A DNA stretch of 64,000 nt from Hydrangea macrophylla (Eukaryota > Streptophyta > Magnoliopsida > Cornales > Hydrangeaceae): contig CM066994.1 in assembly GCA_033977485.1 (NCBI GenBank), positions 83,514,871 through 83,578,870 of the forward strand, in the 5' to 3' direction. The notes below the pieces were generated by a model. That model was given only the letters and a program-made list of their open reading frames with translations. It was not told the origin of the DNA and did no database searches. Shown piece after piece: positions 1-11,319 of the stretch (positions within the stretch are counted from its first letter, which is position 1; each line of letters begins with the position of its first letter). Position numbers and translations under genes: made by a program.

Positions 1-1714
1 AAAGCCTTAGTCTCAAGACACCTTGGCTTGTCTACTTATGAAAAAGAGTTCATGGCTATAGTTCAAGCAGTTCATAGGTGGAGATCTTATTTGGAGGGCC
101 AGAGATTTATCATAAAGACAGACCATCAGAGCCTTAAGTATCTACTGGAACAAAGGATATCTAGTGTTCTACAGCAAAAATGGGTCACTAAGTTGCTTGG
201 CCTGGATTATGAAATTCATTACAAAAAAGGGGTAGAGAATAAAGTGGCAGATGCTCTCTCAAGAATGTATGATGATGGGAACACTAAAGAAGCTCAACTT
301 CAAGCTATTTCATCTATTAAACCCTTATGGCATAAGGAATTGATAGATAGTTATCAAAGCGATTCAAGTGTTCAACAGATTATAGCTCAGCTATTGATAG
401 ATCCACAGAGTAATTCTGAATATTCCTACAGTGGAGGACTCCTAAGATATCAAGGCAAATTATATGTGGGGACTCATGGTCTTCTTAAGCAACAGATCCT
501 ACAAGAGGTGCATAATTCTGGAATTGGTGGTTATTCAGGCCAATTGGGAACTTATAAGAGGGTCAGCAACTACTTTTTCTAGCCTAATCAGAAGAGTGAT
601 GTGAAGCTGTGGGTTTCCAGTTGTGATGTTTGTCAGAGGGCTAAATCAGAGACTAAAGCTACCCCCAGGACTCCTCCAACCCTTACCTATTCCTACTCAG
701 TCTTGGGTGGATATCTCTATGGACTTCATTGAAGGATTGCCCAAGTCAGAGGGTAAAGATACTATATGGGTCATAATTGATAGGCTTACTAAGTATGCAC
801 AATTCATTTCCTTAGCCCACCCCTTCACAGTTGCCCAGTTAGCCTCTATATTCTTTGAACAGATCCATAAGCTGCATGGTTTACCATCTACCATTGTTTC
901 TGATAGAGACGAGCTCTTTCTTAGCACATTTTGGCAAAGCCTTTTCAAATTGGTGGGAACTAAACTACTATATTCCACAGCCTATCATCCCCAAACAGAT
1001 AGGCAGACTGAAAGGCTTAACCAATGTTTGGAAAACTACCTCAGGGCTATGAGTATGGATAAACCTAAACGTTGGCATCACTGGTTATCACTTGCAGAAT
1101 TGTGGTACAATACCCATCACCATACAGGCCTCAAAATGACACCATTCGAGGCCCTCTATGGTTACTCACCACCCCAATTTGCAGTACATCAGCATCCCAA
1201 GTCCACAATTTCGGAGTTAGATGATTTTTTCAGAAAGAGATCTCAGATGGTGTAACTATTACAAGATAATCTAATACAAGCACAATCTCGAATGAAATTT
1301 TTCTTAGATAAGCATAGAAGTGAAAGACAATTTGATGAAGAGGATATGGTGTACCTTCGCTTACAGCCATACAGACAGTCATCGATAGCAATCCGTCGCA
1401 ATCAGAAGTTAGCTCCAAGGTATTATGGTCCATTTCCAATAGTAGCTTGAGTAGGGACTGTGGCTTATCGTCTATCTCTGCCTCCAGAATCTCAAATCCA
1501 CCCTGTTTTCCATGTCTCGCTATTCAAGAAAAAGTTAGGGCAATCCACAAGTGTAATTCCTCAGCTTCCGCTTACAGGACCAGAAGGCCAATTCCACATT
1601 GAACCAATGAAGGTGTTAGAAAGACGAATAGTTCCTCGCAATAATATGGAGGTTACCCAGGTTCTAATCCAATGGCCTAACATACCAATTGAAGATGCTA
1701 CTTGGGAAGATTAG
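1..1714 (+). pseudogene. Gypsy pol remnant: RNase H, integrase, chromodomain
   Basis: The frame is open from base 1 to the stop at 580-582. It encodes RNase H with motifs such as TDHQSLKYLL and VADALSRM, then the start of the integrase zinc-binding region, which ends where a Trp codon appears to have become TAG. Bases 623-1255 carry the integrase core: the first Asp near DISMDFIEG, the second in VSDRDELF, and the Glu in the QTDRQTERLN block. Bases 1460-1714 encode the family signature IHPVFHVSLFKK and a chromodomain-like end with VLIQW and EDATWED. At least two further frame breaks (about 585-625 and 1255-1460) show that it is dead. The product would have been a nuclear polyprotein for reverse transcription and integration. 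Confidence 0.88.
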
Positions 1715-1791
1715 AGCGTCATCAACAGCCATTTCCCCAACTTTCATTTCTGATCCTTGAGGATAAAGGTTTTTTTTAAAGGGGAAGGTAT

Positions 1792-2268
1792 TGTAATGAT
1801 CTAAGAAGATGAAGCATCTCAGCCGTCGGATGAAAGTGTAACTCAAATGGGATCGTTAGATCTCTCTAGCCGTTGGAGAATCAGAGATCAAATGAAGCGT
1901 TGACATTTTTGTAATGACATAGCATAAACGATGTCGTTTTGTATTTTACTTTTCATTTTAACAAACTGGACACGTGTCGTCCATTCATTGGTTGTTCAGT
2001 TGGTTAGTTGTTATTAGTTGTTGAATTAGTTGCACAAGTGCCAATTAACGAGGGTATTAATCTGTAACAGTTTTCCAATTGCGAGGTGTGAAATAGAATT
2101 GTCATTCTTTATCTACTTGTTATTCTCTCTGCCTTCTCTCTACATTTCTCTCTTTTCCAACTCTGTTCTTCTTCTCTGATTCTGTTCTTCATCTTCTTCA
2201 TCTTCTTCGCCTTCTATATTTCTTTTGTAATTTCTGTAATTAGCTGAGTAAGGGGCACAATCCTTACA
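1792..2268 (+). repeat. 3' LTR of the gypsy element
   Basis: The LTR starts TGTAATGATC and ends CCTTACA, so its ends are short inverted repeats of TGTAA/TTACA. It lies just after a polypurine tract (AAAGGGGAAGG, about 1778-1788), as expected for a 3' LTR. It is about 477 bp and contains pyrimidine-rich CTTCTT stretches near 2150-2215. The boundaries are inferred from the terminal dinucleotides because no second LTR copy lies in the window. Confidence 0.7.
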
Positions 2269-3049
2269 GATTATTTGGATCATCTAAGAATCTTAAACTA
2301 AGATAAGATCTAGAACATTCTGATCGTTTGTATTAATGCTCTCCCTCTTTCTCGGTGTTTACCGAAATCGACCGAACCAAACCGAACCCGAAGTTTGTTT
2401 GGTCGGTTTGGTTCGATTTTCTTATACATTTAGTCTGTTTCGGTTTTTTATATATTCAAAAATGATTGGTCAGTTCGGTGCAGTTTCCTCTTAAAAATCG
2501 ACTGAACGAAACCGATTTCACCCCTTCATCTCCCTCATCGTTTGACGGAATCGCTGGTCTACAACAGGTGGAACGACAGGTACTGGCTGCTGTGGTATTG
2601 GTGTATATGGCTGAGCTTGGGGCTTCGATGCAAGCGGGGTTTGAGCTGGATCTGCAAGAATGACTAATAGCTCATTGGCATAGTAATCCTTATCCTGGTA
2701 GACTAGTCGGGCTATCTCGCAATAAATGTACTCCAATGCCTGCGCATGATGACGTGCACCCATACGGATCCTTGCTGGCCACGAACATAGCATCCCACAA
2801 GTGCCCCTCTAGCCACTGTAGGGCCGTCTGTTTGTTGAACTACTGGTAAACCTCGGGATTGGCTGGCTCGACAAGATCATCGTAAATAATGTGTCCTCCC
2901 GACTCGTGCACGTGTATCGACTCCATGCTAATCTGTAAATAAAACTACCTTAACGTCAGCACTAGCACAAGGAATCTTAATGTTCGAACTTAAAAGTGTA
3001 GGACGATTGGCGAGCGCGTCTAAACCTAGGCTCGAATACCAAAAATCCC
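2269..3049. other. Unassigned spacer with a decayed ORF and a CCGAAC-rich block
   Basis: Bases 2345-2520 hold many copies and reverse complements of CCGAACC/GGTTTGGTCGG, a composition often seen at ends of plant DNA-transposon derivatives; no clean terminal repeat was found. On the minus strand, 2518-2793 is open for 91 codons and reads GARHHAQALEYIY and YYANELLVILADP, followed by a proline- and glutamine-rich tail. It could be a transposon-derived protein, but I do not recognise the family. Homology upstream on the same strand appears in another frame, suggesting decay. Confidence 0.35.
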
Positions 3050-5575
3050 TATCACGCCCCGGAATAGCCAAAAATGGGGAAATTTTGAATTTTCTTTTTG
3101 GATCCATGGATACGTGGCAAGTTGGAATCACCTGATTCTCCACAAGCATAATAATGATAAGAACCATAATACTGGTAGATGACTAAGTTCAACAGCAACT
3201 AAACATTAAACCATAACCAAGTTTTACAAGTATATATATAACAGACCATAGATATCCAAAATAAAATATAAATAGTCTTGTGATAATACGTGCTACTAAA
3301 TCCAAACAAAGGTCTAAATTATTACAACATCGAAAATTAAAGATAACATAGAACTTCTCCTAAGGGAAGGCGAAGCCGTAGCTTTCCTCGTAGAAGTCTT
3401 CTCCCGAGTAGTCCTCCCCAGCATAGTCACCAGCTGTGAAACCTTCTGCCACGTAGTCACCATCGTCATAGCTTCCCTCCGCCTGAACACCATTGGCTAT
3501 ATTACTGTAATATGGAAAAGCTAAACAGGGATGGTCCATCGGCATTAAACGCCGCCAGCTTCAAAAGCCGAGTGAGTGAAGAACCTCAAATGGCACCATT
3601 AGTATCAAGCACAATAAATATCCAAAACCCATTATTCTTATGGTCATTTAAATGTGTTTATGCAGATTATGAAGTCTCAACCGAAACTGTTCATCGACAA
3701 TGAACTGAACTTAACTTGAATATATGAATAAATCCATGACTCACAACTGTCTGAATTGGAAGACTCTGAAACATCCAAAACTTCATCAACTTCTTGTTCC
3801 AACAAATCCGGTATAAGCTGTTGGTTTAGAATAAACATGCTATAACAACCGCTTGATGAGTATGCTATACATGCCTTAACAGGCGCTTGATCACCCTTGG
3901 TGCATCAAGATAGTATCACGGCTTAACAGCCAACTCAGTAAAGATATTCATGGTCCATGACCAGTCCTAATGAATATAACATGCCTTAACAGTCGAGTGA
4001 ATAATATACCATACATACCTTAACAGCCACTTAATCACCCTCGGTGCATCGAGATAGTATCATGCCTTAATAGCCGACTATATCACTAATATTCAATTGC
4101 CAAATCCAATTCTCGAACTTCATCATTCGTCCAAATAACCCCAACACTGACAATCTCAAAACAGACTTCTTCAACTAACAAACTCGATGAAACGCGAAAA
4201 GAACTCAAAAGATGCACGATCAACAATAAATGAAAATTCAAGAGATTTAAGCATGGTATAGGCGATTAATGCGCGCACGGTACAAGTTGTTAAAGCATAA
4301 GTTATTAGACAATTAACATTCGTGATACCCATAAACTGATTCAATAGTTTCAGTTAATACGTCACGGAAGTTATCATCTTATTATGAGAATGTATAAGTG
4401 AAAGCATAAGCCTTCTAAATTCTGGCAGACTCGAGCGGTCGAGCCTACTCAAGCACTTCTTAATTTTCATTTATGATTGATTCCTTTGTTCAAGAGTATG
4501 TATTATTCAGTTTATACCAAGGTATGTATGTGGATACGAAGGTTAGCATTTAGGTCTTAACCATGCATTTAATGGCTATTAGTGACACAATCCACAGTAT
4601 AAATTAATCATGCAAAGAATCTCATAATGTATAAGCATTACATCACAAGTAACAAAAGGGAACAGGTATATGCTAGCGCTTCAGAGGTTCAAGCGCTCTG
4701 GTTTAGTTCCCAGTCTACGCAATCACTGGAAGATCTCGATCGCTTGAGCCTTTTGGTGCAGTTGGCTCGAGTGCTCCTGGAACATGAGCTCATGAGTGAG
4801 CTCGAGCACTCGGATTGCTAGAGTGGACGAGGGCTCGTCTTTTGTAGATTTCTGATAGCTTACATGCACCAATGGTGGGGGTGGTTTGGGTCATATACAA
4901 GTCATATTTAGTACGTAAAAATAGTAAATACAGGTGATCAAGTGAGTTTGGACACTCACCCAAGCTTCGATGATGGTAGATGATGTGAATATGGTGCTAT
5001 GTATGATTGTGTGAGCTTGATCTATGGAGCTTCAATGGAGTTCTTCTCCTACTCTTCCTCTTCTTCTTAGTTTTCTACAGAAGTCCTCCCTTCTTCTTGT
5101 TCCTTCTTCTTTTTCAGCAACAAAATGTGTCTGTGTGTATGTAGAGAAGTGTGTGTATATGTTTGATTTAAACATATGGTTGTATATGTGTGTTCGTGGG
5201 AGATGAACACACACTCTTTCTCTATATAGTTTTTGTAGATGCTCTCTCTCTATATCATTTCTCATAATATTTTTGTTCAAATGAGAGTATTGAAGGTATT
5301 TATAGGCAAAGGAAAAGGACAGCTGTCTTACTGCGTGAGAGGTCAAGCCATGTGAGCGCTCGGGTTGAGCAAGTGGCTGCTCAAGCGCTCGAGTTCAGCT
5401 CTTCTCCAAGGCTTCTTAAGGCTAAATGCATTCATATACAAACAATCATACAAGAATAAAAGCGGTTGATTTTCTGAATTTATATATATATATATCATTA
5501 TAAGAAGAATGCAGGGAAGATACTTAGGAAATTTGGGGGAATATGATAGGAATTGCAGGTGCTACAATATATGTG
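3050..5575 (-). repeat. Probable long LTR (solo or end-fragment), gypsy-like
   Basis: The left end TATCACGCCCCGG resembles the TGTCACACCCCGA end of the LTR at 60917, with the first G mutated, and the right end may be GGTGCTACA near 5567-5575. The interior has no pol coding. It has interspersed CCTTAACAGCC-type repeats (3830-4080) and many GCTCGAGC/GCGCTCGAG palindromes (4430-4820 and 5350-5400). There is also a promoter-like TA-rich region on the minus strand near 5220-5300. Neither a second copy nor a target duplication was found, so the element type and ends are tentative. Confidence 0.45.
3360..3545 (-). other. Short acidic Gly/Asp/Tyr-rich ORF of unknown nature
   Basis: A 61-codon minus-strand frame encodes a tail of repeating units such as GDYVAEG, GDYAGEDYSGEDF and EESYGFAFP. 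It is strongly acidic and has Asp-Tyr repeats. It lies inside the LTR-like region. It may be the last exon of an element-encoded or captured gene. No family was recognised, and the start codon shown is only the first Met in frame. Confidence 0.25.
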
Positions 5576-5595
5576 TGTATTATATGTATATATAT

Positions 5596-5597
<2 letters not shown>

Positions 5598-5649
<52 letters not shown>
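5598..5649. repeat. (GA)n microsatellite
   Basis: About 26 uninterrupted GA units follow a TA/TG-rich stretch. It is a simple repeat with no coding content. Confidence 0.95.
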
Positions 5650-5651
<2 letters not shown>

Positions 5652-6339
5652 GCCCAATTGGCATGTATAACTTTGATATTCTTTGGGCATTAGGCATTTG
5701 TTTCCCGATGCATAAGATAGGTGTAATACCTATTTGAAATACTTCATGCCTACATCAAACGCACTAATCCAAAATCTAAAAGTTTTCGTTGGAGGCTTCA
5801 AAGAGCCTTTTTTGATTATTGTAAAGATGTCCTTGGAAATTTGAATTCACAAACAATTGAGATTCATGTTGGTCATATTTGTAATAATAGTGCTGACTTC
5901 TCCCTCCAACCATACCTCCCCCCACCCCTTCCTCCCAATTATTACGATACCTCCCGCATTCTTGAAAAAGACACTTCCCCTTCAGTAATGAACTTAAGAA
6001 TTCACCACTACTCAGTTGTTGTCGTCTTCTCATCATCAATACTTTTTATTTTGGAGCAATCTTTGTCGTATTTCTTTGTGATGAGAATTTAATAGATCTG
6101 AAGCCTTGGGTTGCTTCTAAGGCATGAACACTTCTCGAAATGGAGATAACGTTTCTTTCATGTTTTATATTGTTAATAAATTAAACACATGATTACTACC
6201 TCGAGTCCCCTCTTTAAGCAGTGGATGTGGGCTGTGAGGAGTTTGTGTACATCCGGCGTTTTGCCTTGTAGCCACTCGTCCCAAGGGCATGTGGTTCAAA
6301 TGATTTTTCATCAGAAAAAAAATGAAAAAAATGTGTTTA
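5650..6339. other. Intergenic sequence, no gene recognised
   Basis: No supported gene was found on either strand. Short frames at 5776-6039 (minus) and 5841-6092 (plus) overlap each other and have no family signature. Bases 6335-6344 are the left flank and target site of the old Copia element that starts at 6345. Confidence 0.5.
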
Positions 6340-6344
6340 GTATG

Positions 6345-7145
6345 CGTTGGAACATGAAAATAAAAATGGAACAAACTTACCAGATCAATAGCTTTTTAGA
6401 CAATTCGTGAGCCGAGTCGCGAATTTTGCTCTGTTTAAGACGTTTCGCGATTCTGCCCAAAGTGTGCAAGCAGTTCATACTTGCCATGCAGTCCCTAGGA
6501 TAAAACAGTCAGAATCTCCTCTGTTTCAGATTTTTCTTTACACCAAGAAAAACTGGTATACGAAACACCCTTCAGATTTGTTGCTCGAAAACATAAAAAC
6601 TTGTAAATTCTCTATTTTTGGAAACAAAAACACACTGAATTTTCTTCTTCTCAAACTTTTAACTTTACAAGAAAAGAGACAATTTTCTTTTGAAGAAAAA
6701 TCCAAGCCGAATGGAAGAACAAGAAAGGATTTGTTTCTTAATAACCACTAATTTCCCAATCTTTTCTTATATGTATATTATACATCTATATATACACACT
6801 GATATCTACACGTTGCCAAATGCAACTTTCAATGCTACTTTTCGTCTTGACTGTTACAAGGTAAGACATCGAGTGGAAGACTAAGTCTTCATCACAAAAC
6901 CATTACATATACTGTATATATATATACATATTATAACAATATATGATAGAAAGTAGTGGGAGACCAAGTATCCACACGGTTTTTTCCTTCTTGCTATTTG
7001 TTTTTTTCTTTTATCAAAAATATCTTAACAGTACTAACTCACTATGATAATAACATATCCTTAATTACCATAATAGCATCAGCAGTTACAACATACTAAT
7101 TAAAATCAATGAATTGTATTTTTAAAATATCCTTAAAATACAACA
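6345..7145 (-). repeat. LTR of old Copia (3' LTR in element sense)
   Basis: This 801-bp sequence matches 22439-23225 along its whole length with many substitutions and small indels. Shared landmarks are the GGAACATGAAAATAAAAATG start and the CTTAAAATACAACA end. The canonical first TG has decayed to CG here but is intact in the other copy. The divergence points to an old insertion. Confidence 0.88.
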
Positions 7146-7649
7146 ATCCCCCACTTATATTTAAAATACAAGTTTAAAAATAATATTTTTTTTCATTGAG
7201 CAACTGATCATAGAGCTGTGCATAAATAAAGGTGTTTTTCAACTTGAAACTTTACATAGTGATAGTGCTTCTGGTTATACTACAGTAACCGTAGTTTTGA
7301 ACTCTATCTCATACAACACCACACACACAACCCTACTAAGGTGAAGTTCAAAAGCCAGCACTTTACAGCCATGTGCTTATATTCCAGTGTAGTGAAAGCT
7401 CTAGAGAATTTGCCCAAATTCCATAGGAGACGACCACATTTCCACAATCGGACAAGTGAGTGTAACAAGGATACTCTTGTAGCTAGGTTTCCCACTCAAC
7501 ATAGAGTTTAGATCTCATTAAGAGTTATAGTAACTCATCCTTTTATCGCTTTAGGATATCATGCTTCTTAGGAATGGACTCGGAGTGTTAACCCCGCATA
7601 ATAATAATAGCATGATTCCACTCATATCACTTTATGACTTGTTATTACC

Positions 7650-8667
7650 TAAGTTGCACGAAGCGGGAGCGGGGATGGGAGCGGAAGCGGGAGCGGGAGC
7701 GGGAGCGGGAGCGTGGAAGCGCCAAAACATGAAAGAGTTTGGGGTTGGGAGCGTTTAGGAAGCGTTGATATTATTTATATATATATATACATTCTTCATT
7801 ATTATTATTATTATGAGAGGAAAAGAAATCCAGAACTCATGTCATTTTTTAAAAATTATGATTCTTTTGTGGCTCTTTTAGAAATAATTTGGGGTGAAAA
7901 CAATAGGTACATATTAGTTGTGGAGTTATTTGCAAATAATTATTAATAATATAAAAATGTAAATAATTGTGGTGTGCCATACTTAAAAATTTATGCTTTT
8001 ATTGTGGCTCTTTTGTAAATAATCATAGAGTTAGGGTTTAAATAGTAGTATAAATATATTATGTGGTGCTATTTGCAAAAAAGTAATAATATTATACTTC
8101 TATTATAATAGAGTTCTAATATTTTTAAAAAGTTAGTGATCTAATAGCAATAAACTAAAATATTAAGCCCTTAAGGACAATATCTATAGATACAACATTA
8201 GGGTTTCCTTATATCTTCTTCAAGGCAGCACTCAGCAGCCACTCTCATTAACAGCTACGGAGAGAGAGAGAGAGAGAGAGAGAGGCAAAGATGAGTGAAA
8301 GATAGCGAGAGGAAGAATCACAGATCTTGATCATGAAGGAACAAGTCTTGTTGATAGTGGCGACGACTAGAAGGAGATCTTGCTCTGTTTTTCTTTATCT
8401 TCTCGTCAGATCTACTCTTGGTCGCGAAACAGAGAAGACGAGGAGATGGAGCTACGAACCATAGGATGAATAGGTATGTTTCCCCAACTCACAATCGTTT
8501 ATTGTTGGAAAATCTATGAGCGACCAGTGGGGTGTCGAATCTTCTTTGATAGACTCGTGAATCTGTGTTGTACGAATCGCGTTTCCTAAATGATTCTCTG
8601 TGAGAACCGCGGAACCGCGATTTTAAGCGTGATTCGTTTGCAAAAGTGACGATTCCTGCAACTAAGG
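7650..8667. mobile_element. Non-autonomous hAT-type transposon
   Basis: An exact 8-bp duplication TTATTACC flanks the block (7642-7649 and 8668-8675), the length typical of the hAT superfamily. The ends are imperfect inverted repeats: TAAGTTGCACGAAGCGGG on the left and the reverse complement CCTTAGTTGCAGGAATCG on the right. Sub-terminal GGAGCG/GGAAGCG motifs are repeated at 7660-7720 and rarer on the right. There is no transposase coding. Bases 8190-8470 look like a plant 5' UTR, with ATTAGGGTTT, GGCAGCACTCAGCAGCC and a GA tract, and may be captured host sequence. Confidence 0.85.
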
Positions 8668-8779
8668 TTATTACCCTTTGAACCTATTTCTTGGGATCTC
8701 TAGTCTATGGGTTGGGTTACCATCACAAGTGACTCTACTATCTGTGGGTTTTTAGTCCCATCTCTTTCTAGGCTCTTCA

Positions 8780-9300
8780 AACCTTCTTCGAGTTAGTTCT
8801 TTCGTCAAAGGATCAACTATATTATCCTTAGACTACAAATTATCCACTTTTACAACTTTAGTAGAGAAAATCTCTCTGATAGCACTGTTCCTGCGACACA
8901 TCTGTCGCCTATTACCGTTATAATGGTTTTGTACTCTTTACAATTGCCGCGGTGCTATCGCAATGGATAAAACAACTGGTATCTATCTCTCCTTGAAATG
9001 AGTATCTCATAGCAGGCATTTTAGCCAAGCTTCTTCCTCGCTAACTATAGCTAATGGTATTATCTCTGATTCCATTGTGGGCTAAGTCAACATAGTCTAT
9101 TTCGTAGGCTTTCATGAATTGCACCGCCAGCAATGCTAAAAGAGTATCTACTGTGGCCTTGGAATCATCTGAAAGGGTATTTCAATCAGTATTGATGTAT
9201 CCTTTAAGGACAGCGGCAAACCTCTCATACTTTAATCTGAAGTTCATGGTTCTTTTTCAGGTAACTCATGACCCTCTCAACATTATTCCAAAACTAAAAA
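8780..9300 (-). pseudogene. Decayed Copia RNase H / C-terminal pol
   Basis: Minus-strand translation near 9170-9260 gives KGYINTDWNTLSDDSKAT, matching the Copia RNase H block usually seen as Y-TDSDWA-G-DD-R-ST. Further RNase H-like segments continue toward 8980 with several stops. It belongs to the old Copia element and lies 3' of the RT remnant in element sense, as expected. It cannot make a protein. Confidence 0.7.
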
Positions 9301-10160
9301 TATAGCCACTCATGGCTTTGGAATATTCAGTTAGAAAATATCTATTAGCATCACTGTAACCTTAATTACAATGGAAAACTATTTGTACAAAATACCTAAA
9401 TTAATAGGTTTCTTTAAACCATCTTAATTTTCTCAATTGCATTCCTAACTTCAAAATTGCATGCTTATTTCCCAAAAACTAATTTCATTAAAAAACAGCC
9501 TTGAAAAACAAAAAAAATTAAATTCTTTCAAACTTTGGCGTATGCAATACAATTTAAAAAAAAATATCTCTTCTTCTCTCCGGGGTATACAAGTAATACA
9601 ACTCATTTCAAAATTTTACTTTCTTCCCGGAGGTAAACTTCAATTTCACTTTGCCAGTATCAAAATCTTGGTATAGAGTAAATTACCAAGTAAAACGTTT
9701 TCATCCTCCATTGGATAGTATCTTTAGTAACAATTGTGATTGTTACTCTTATGCCTAGAGGCACTCCTATCAAAATAATCGTAATTTCTCAAAACTTTTT
9801 TCCAAAGTGCCATCACAAGCTCTTGTAATTTAATCCGTAAATTACATTGGTTTTACCCAAATCCTTCACATAAAAATTAAGTGAAAATAAATTTTTGGTC
9901 TCTTTTGCAATCTCTAAATTTGAACCAAAAATTTAATAAATCATAAATATCATAACACAAACTCCATCCGAATATGATAAATACATTTGTCACTTTCAGT
10001 AAAATTGAAATCTTTTGAAAAAAATAGTTCTCAATTTTTCTTTACTGGTTGGGTGCCAGTTTTTAAATTAAGCATATAAAGTTTATACAAGTATACAAAC
10101 TTTATTCTTATCGATCACCCTTTAGGTTTACCCAACTAAATTCCCTCCTCTAATTCTCCA

Positions 10161-10454
10161 TTATAAAAAAAAAATTGCAGTTTTAACATCCATTTCAACA
10201 GTATGTAAATCATAAATAGCATCAACATCCAGTAAAATTCTAATGGATGTAACACACATAATAGGAGAATAGGTTTCAAAAGGCAACGATTTTCTTTTTT
10301 TGTTCAAAAACCTTTTAGCTACTAAAATAGCTTCACATTTCCAATAGAACATGTGGTTAAAAATAACTTTCCAACACTCCGCTTTCTTCCAATCCAAGTG
10401 GTACGTAAATCCACAATATTTCAGTATCGTTGGACATAATAATGTCCATCTCAC
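10161..10454 (-). pseudogene. Decayed Copia reverse transcriptase fragment
   Basis: A 97-codon minus-strand frame contains ILVAKRFLNKK, ETYSPIMCVTSIRILLDV and VEMDVKTAIFF. These correspond to the conserved Copia RT blocks ARLVAKGF-Q, ETFSPVA--SIRIL and [10 protein letters not shown]. Later RT blocks such as the KDLG---Y-LG region appear about 550 bp downstream in a broken frame. It is a fragment of the old nested Copia, with many stops around it. Confidence 0.8.
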
Positions 10455-11319
10455 CCTGAATTGTCTCTCTTCAAAAAATTAATATTTGAAAAGATAAGAG
10501 TGTCCTCAAAACAAATGGGATCTCCTTATATATTAAGCAAATGCACAAATTTACTTTTCAAAGTCTTTTGAGCACATGGCTCTCTTTCTATTTCGTGGTC
10601 CAAATTATATATATGTCATGATCTAGTATCATGCACTCTAATTCAATATTCAGATGAGACAAAAACCAGGAGATGAGAACCCCACTATTCCTCAATTATA
10701 ATAGAAATACAAACTCATAATTAGCATCAATAGACTCAAAAGTCACATAAATTTTATGTCAAAAATTATAAGCATTAATGTTAAATGCGTATCCCCAAAT
10801 GCATTTGTGGCTACTAGTAATTTTCTTTAAGATTAAAAATCCTAACATAAGCCAAATAACCCAATATTTGAAAATACTAAAAAAAAATTTCCTATTTTTT
10901 CCAATACTCTAAAGAGAGTAATTTTGTTTTAGAGTGGGTTGCACAAACAATTTAGTAGAGGTTTTCTCTAAAATTTGAATCATCTCACTTTGATCTTTGC
11001 AAATCAAAATTATTGGGCCAAAACTGCCAACAAGTTCATGGGATGGTACATACACAACAGACCAAACCCCTTTCTTTTGGTGCAAATAACCTGATTTAGC
11101 CTTTTCAAACAGTCGTAACAGTGAATAATACCCTATACTATTGTTAATGAATTAGTGTAACCAAATTCACTTGTCACACTGGATAATACTCATTTCCTAG
11201 GATTCCTAGACCAAGCACGTGAAACTACTGTTTGAAAGAATGAAAGGAAACTTTGAAAAGCAATCTTTAACAAACAAAAAAAAAACTGTATTTCAACCTC
11301 AACAGCAGCACGTGTGGCC
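10455..11319 (-). other. Old Copia interior, largely unreadable
   Basis: This AT-rich stretch should hold the integrase of the old Copia but shows no convincing integrase motif. One minus-strand frame, about 10909-11140, is open for roughly 70 codons and includes KSGYLHQKKGVWSVVYVPS. It does not match the expected integrase and is unassigned. The segment ends at the insertion site of the Sirevirus-like element, with target TGGCC at 11315-11319. Confidence 0.4.

Larger units (their letters stand above)
1..2268 (+). mobile_element. 5'-truncated Ty3/gypsy chromovirus
   Basis: This is the 3' part of a Ty3/gypsy retrotransposon cut by the left window edge. In order on the + strand it has an RNase H domain, an integrase zinc-binding region, an integrase core, a chromodomain-like C-terminus, a purine-rich tract at 1771-1788 and a 3' LTR. 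RNase H, then integrase, then chromodomain is the order used by plant chromoviruses. Stops and frameshifts interrupt the coding part, so it is not autonomous as read. The 5' LTR, gag and most of the reverse transcriptase would lie to the left, so no target-site duplication can be checked. Confidence 0.9.

Noticed and set aside
5024..5346. Frames of 60-104 codons on both strands
   Set aside because: Low-complexity TTCTTC and GTGTGT sequence in the LTR-like region; no motif.
6210..6310. Possible tRNA-derived SINE (TTTAAGCAGTGG and GTGGTTCAAATG resembling A and B boxes)
   Set aside because: The two boxes are about 80 bases apart, too far for a tRNA-type promoter, and no tail or target duplication was seen.
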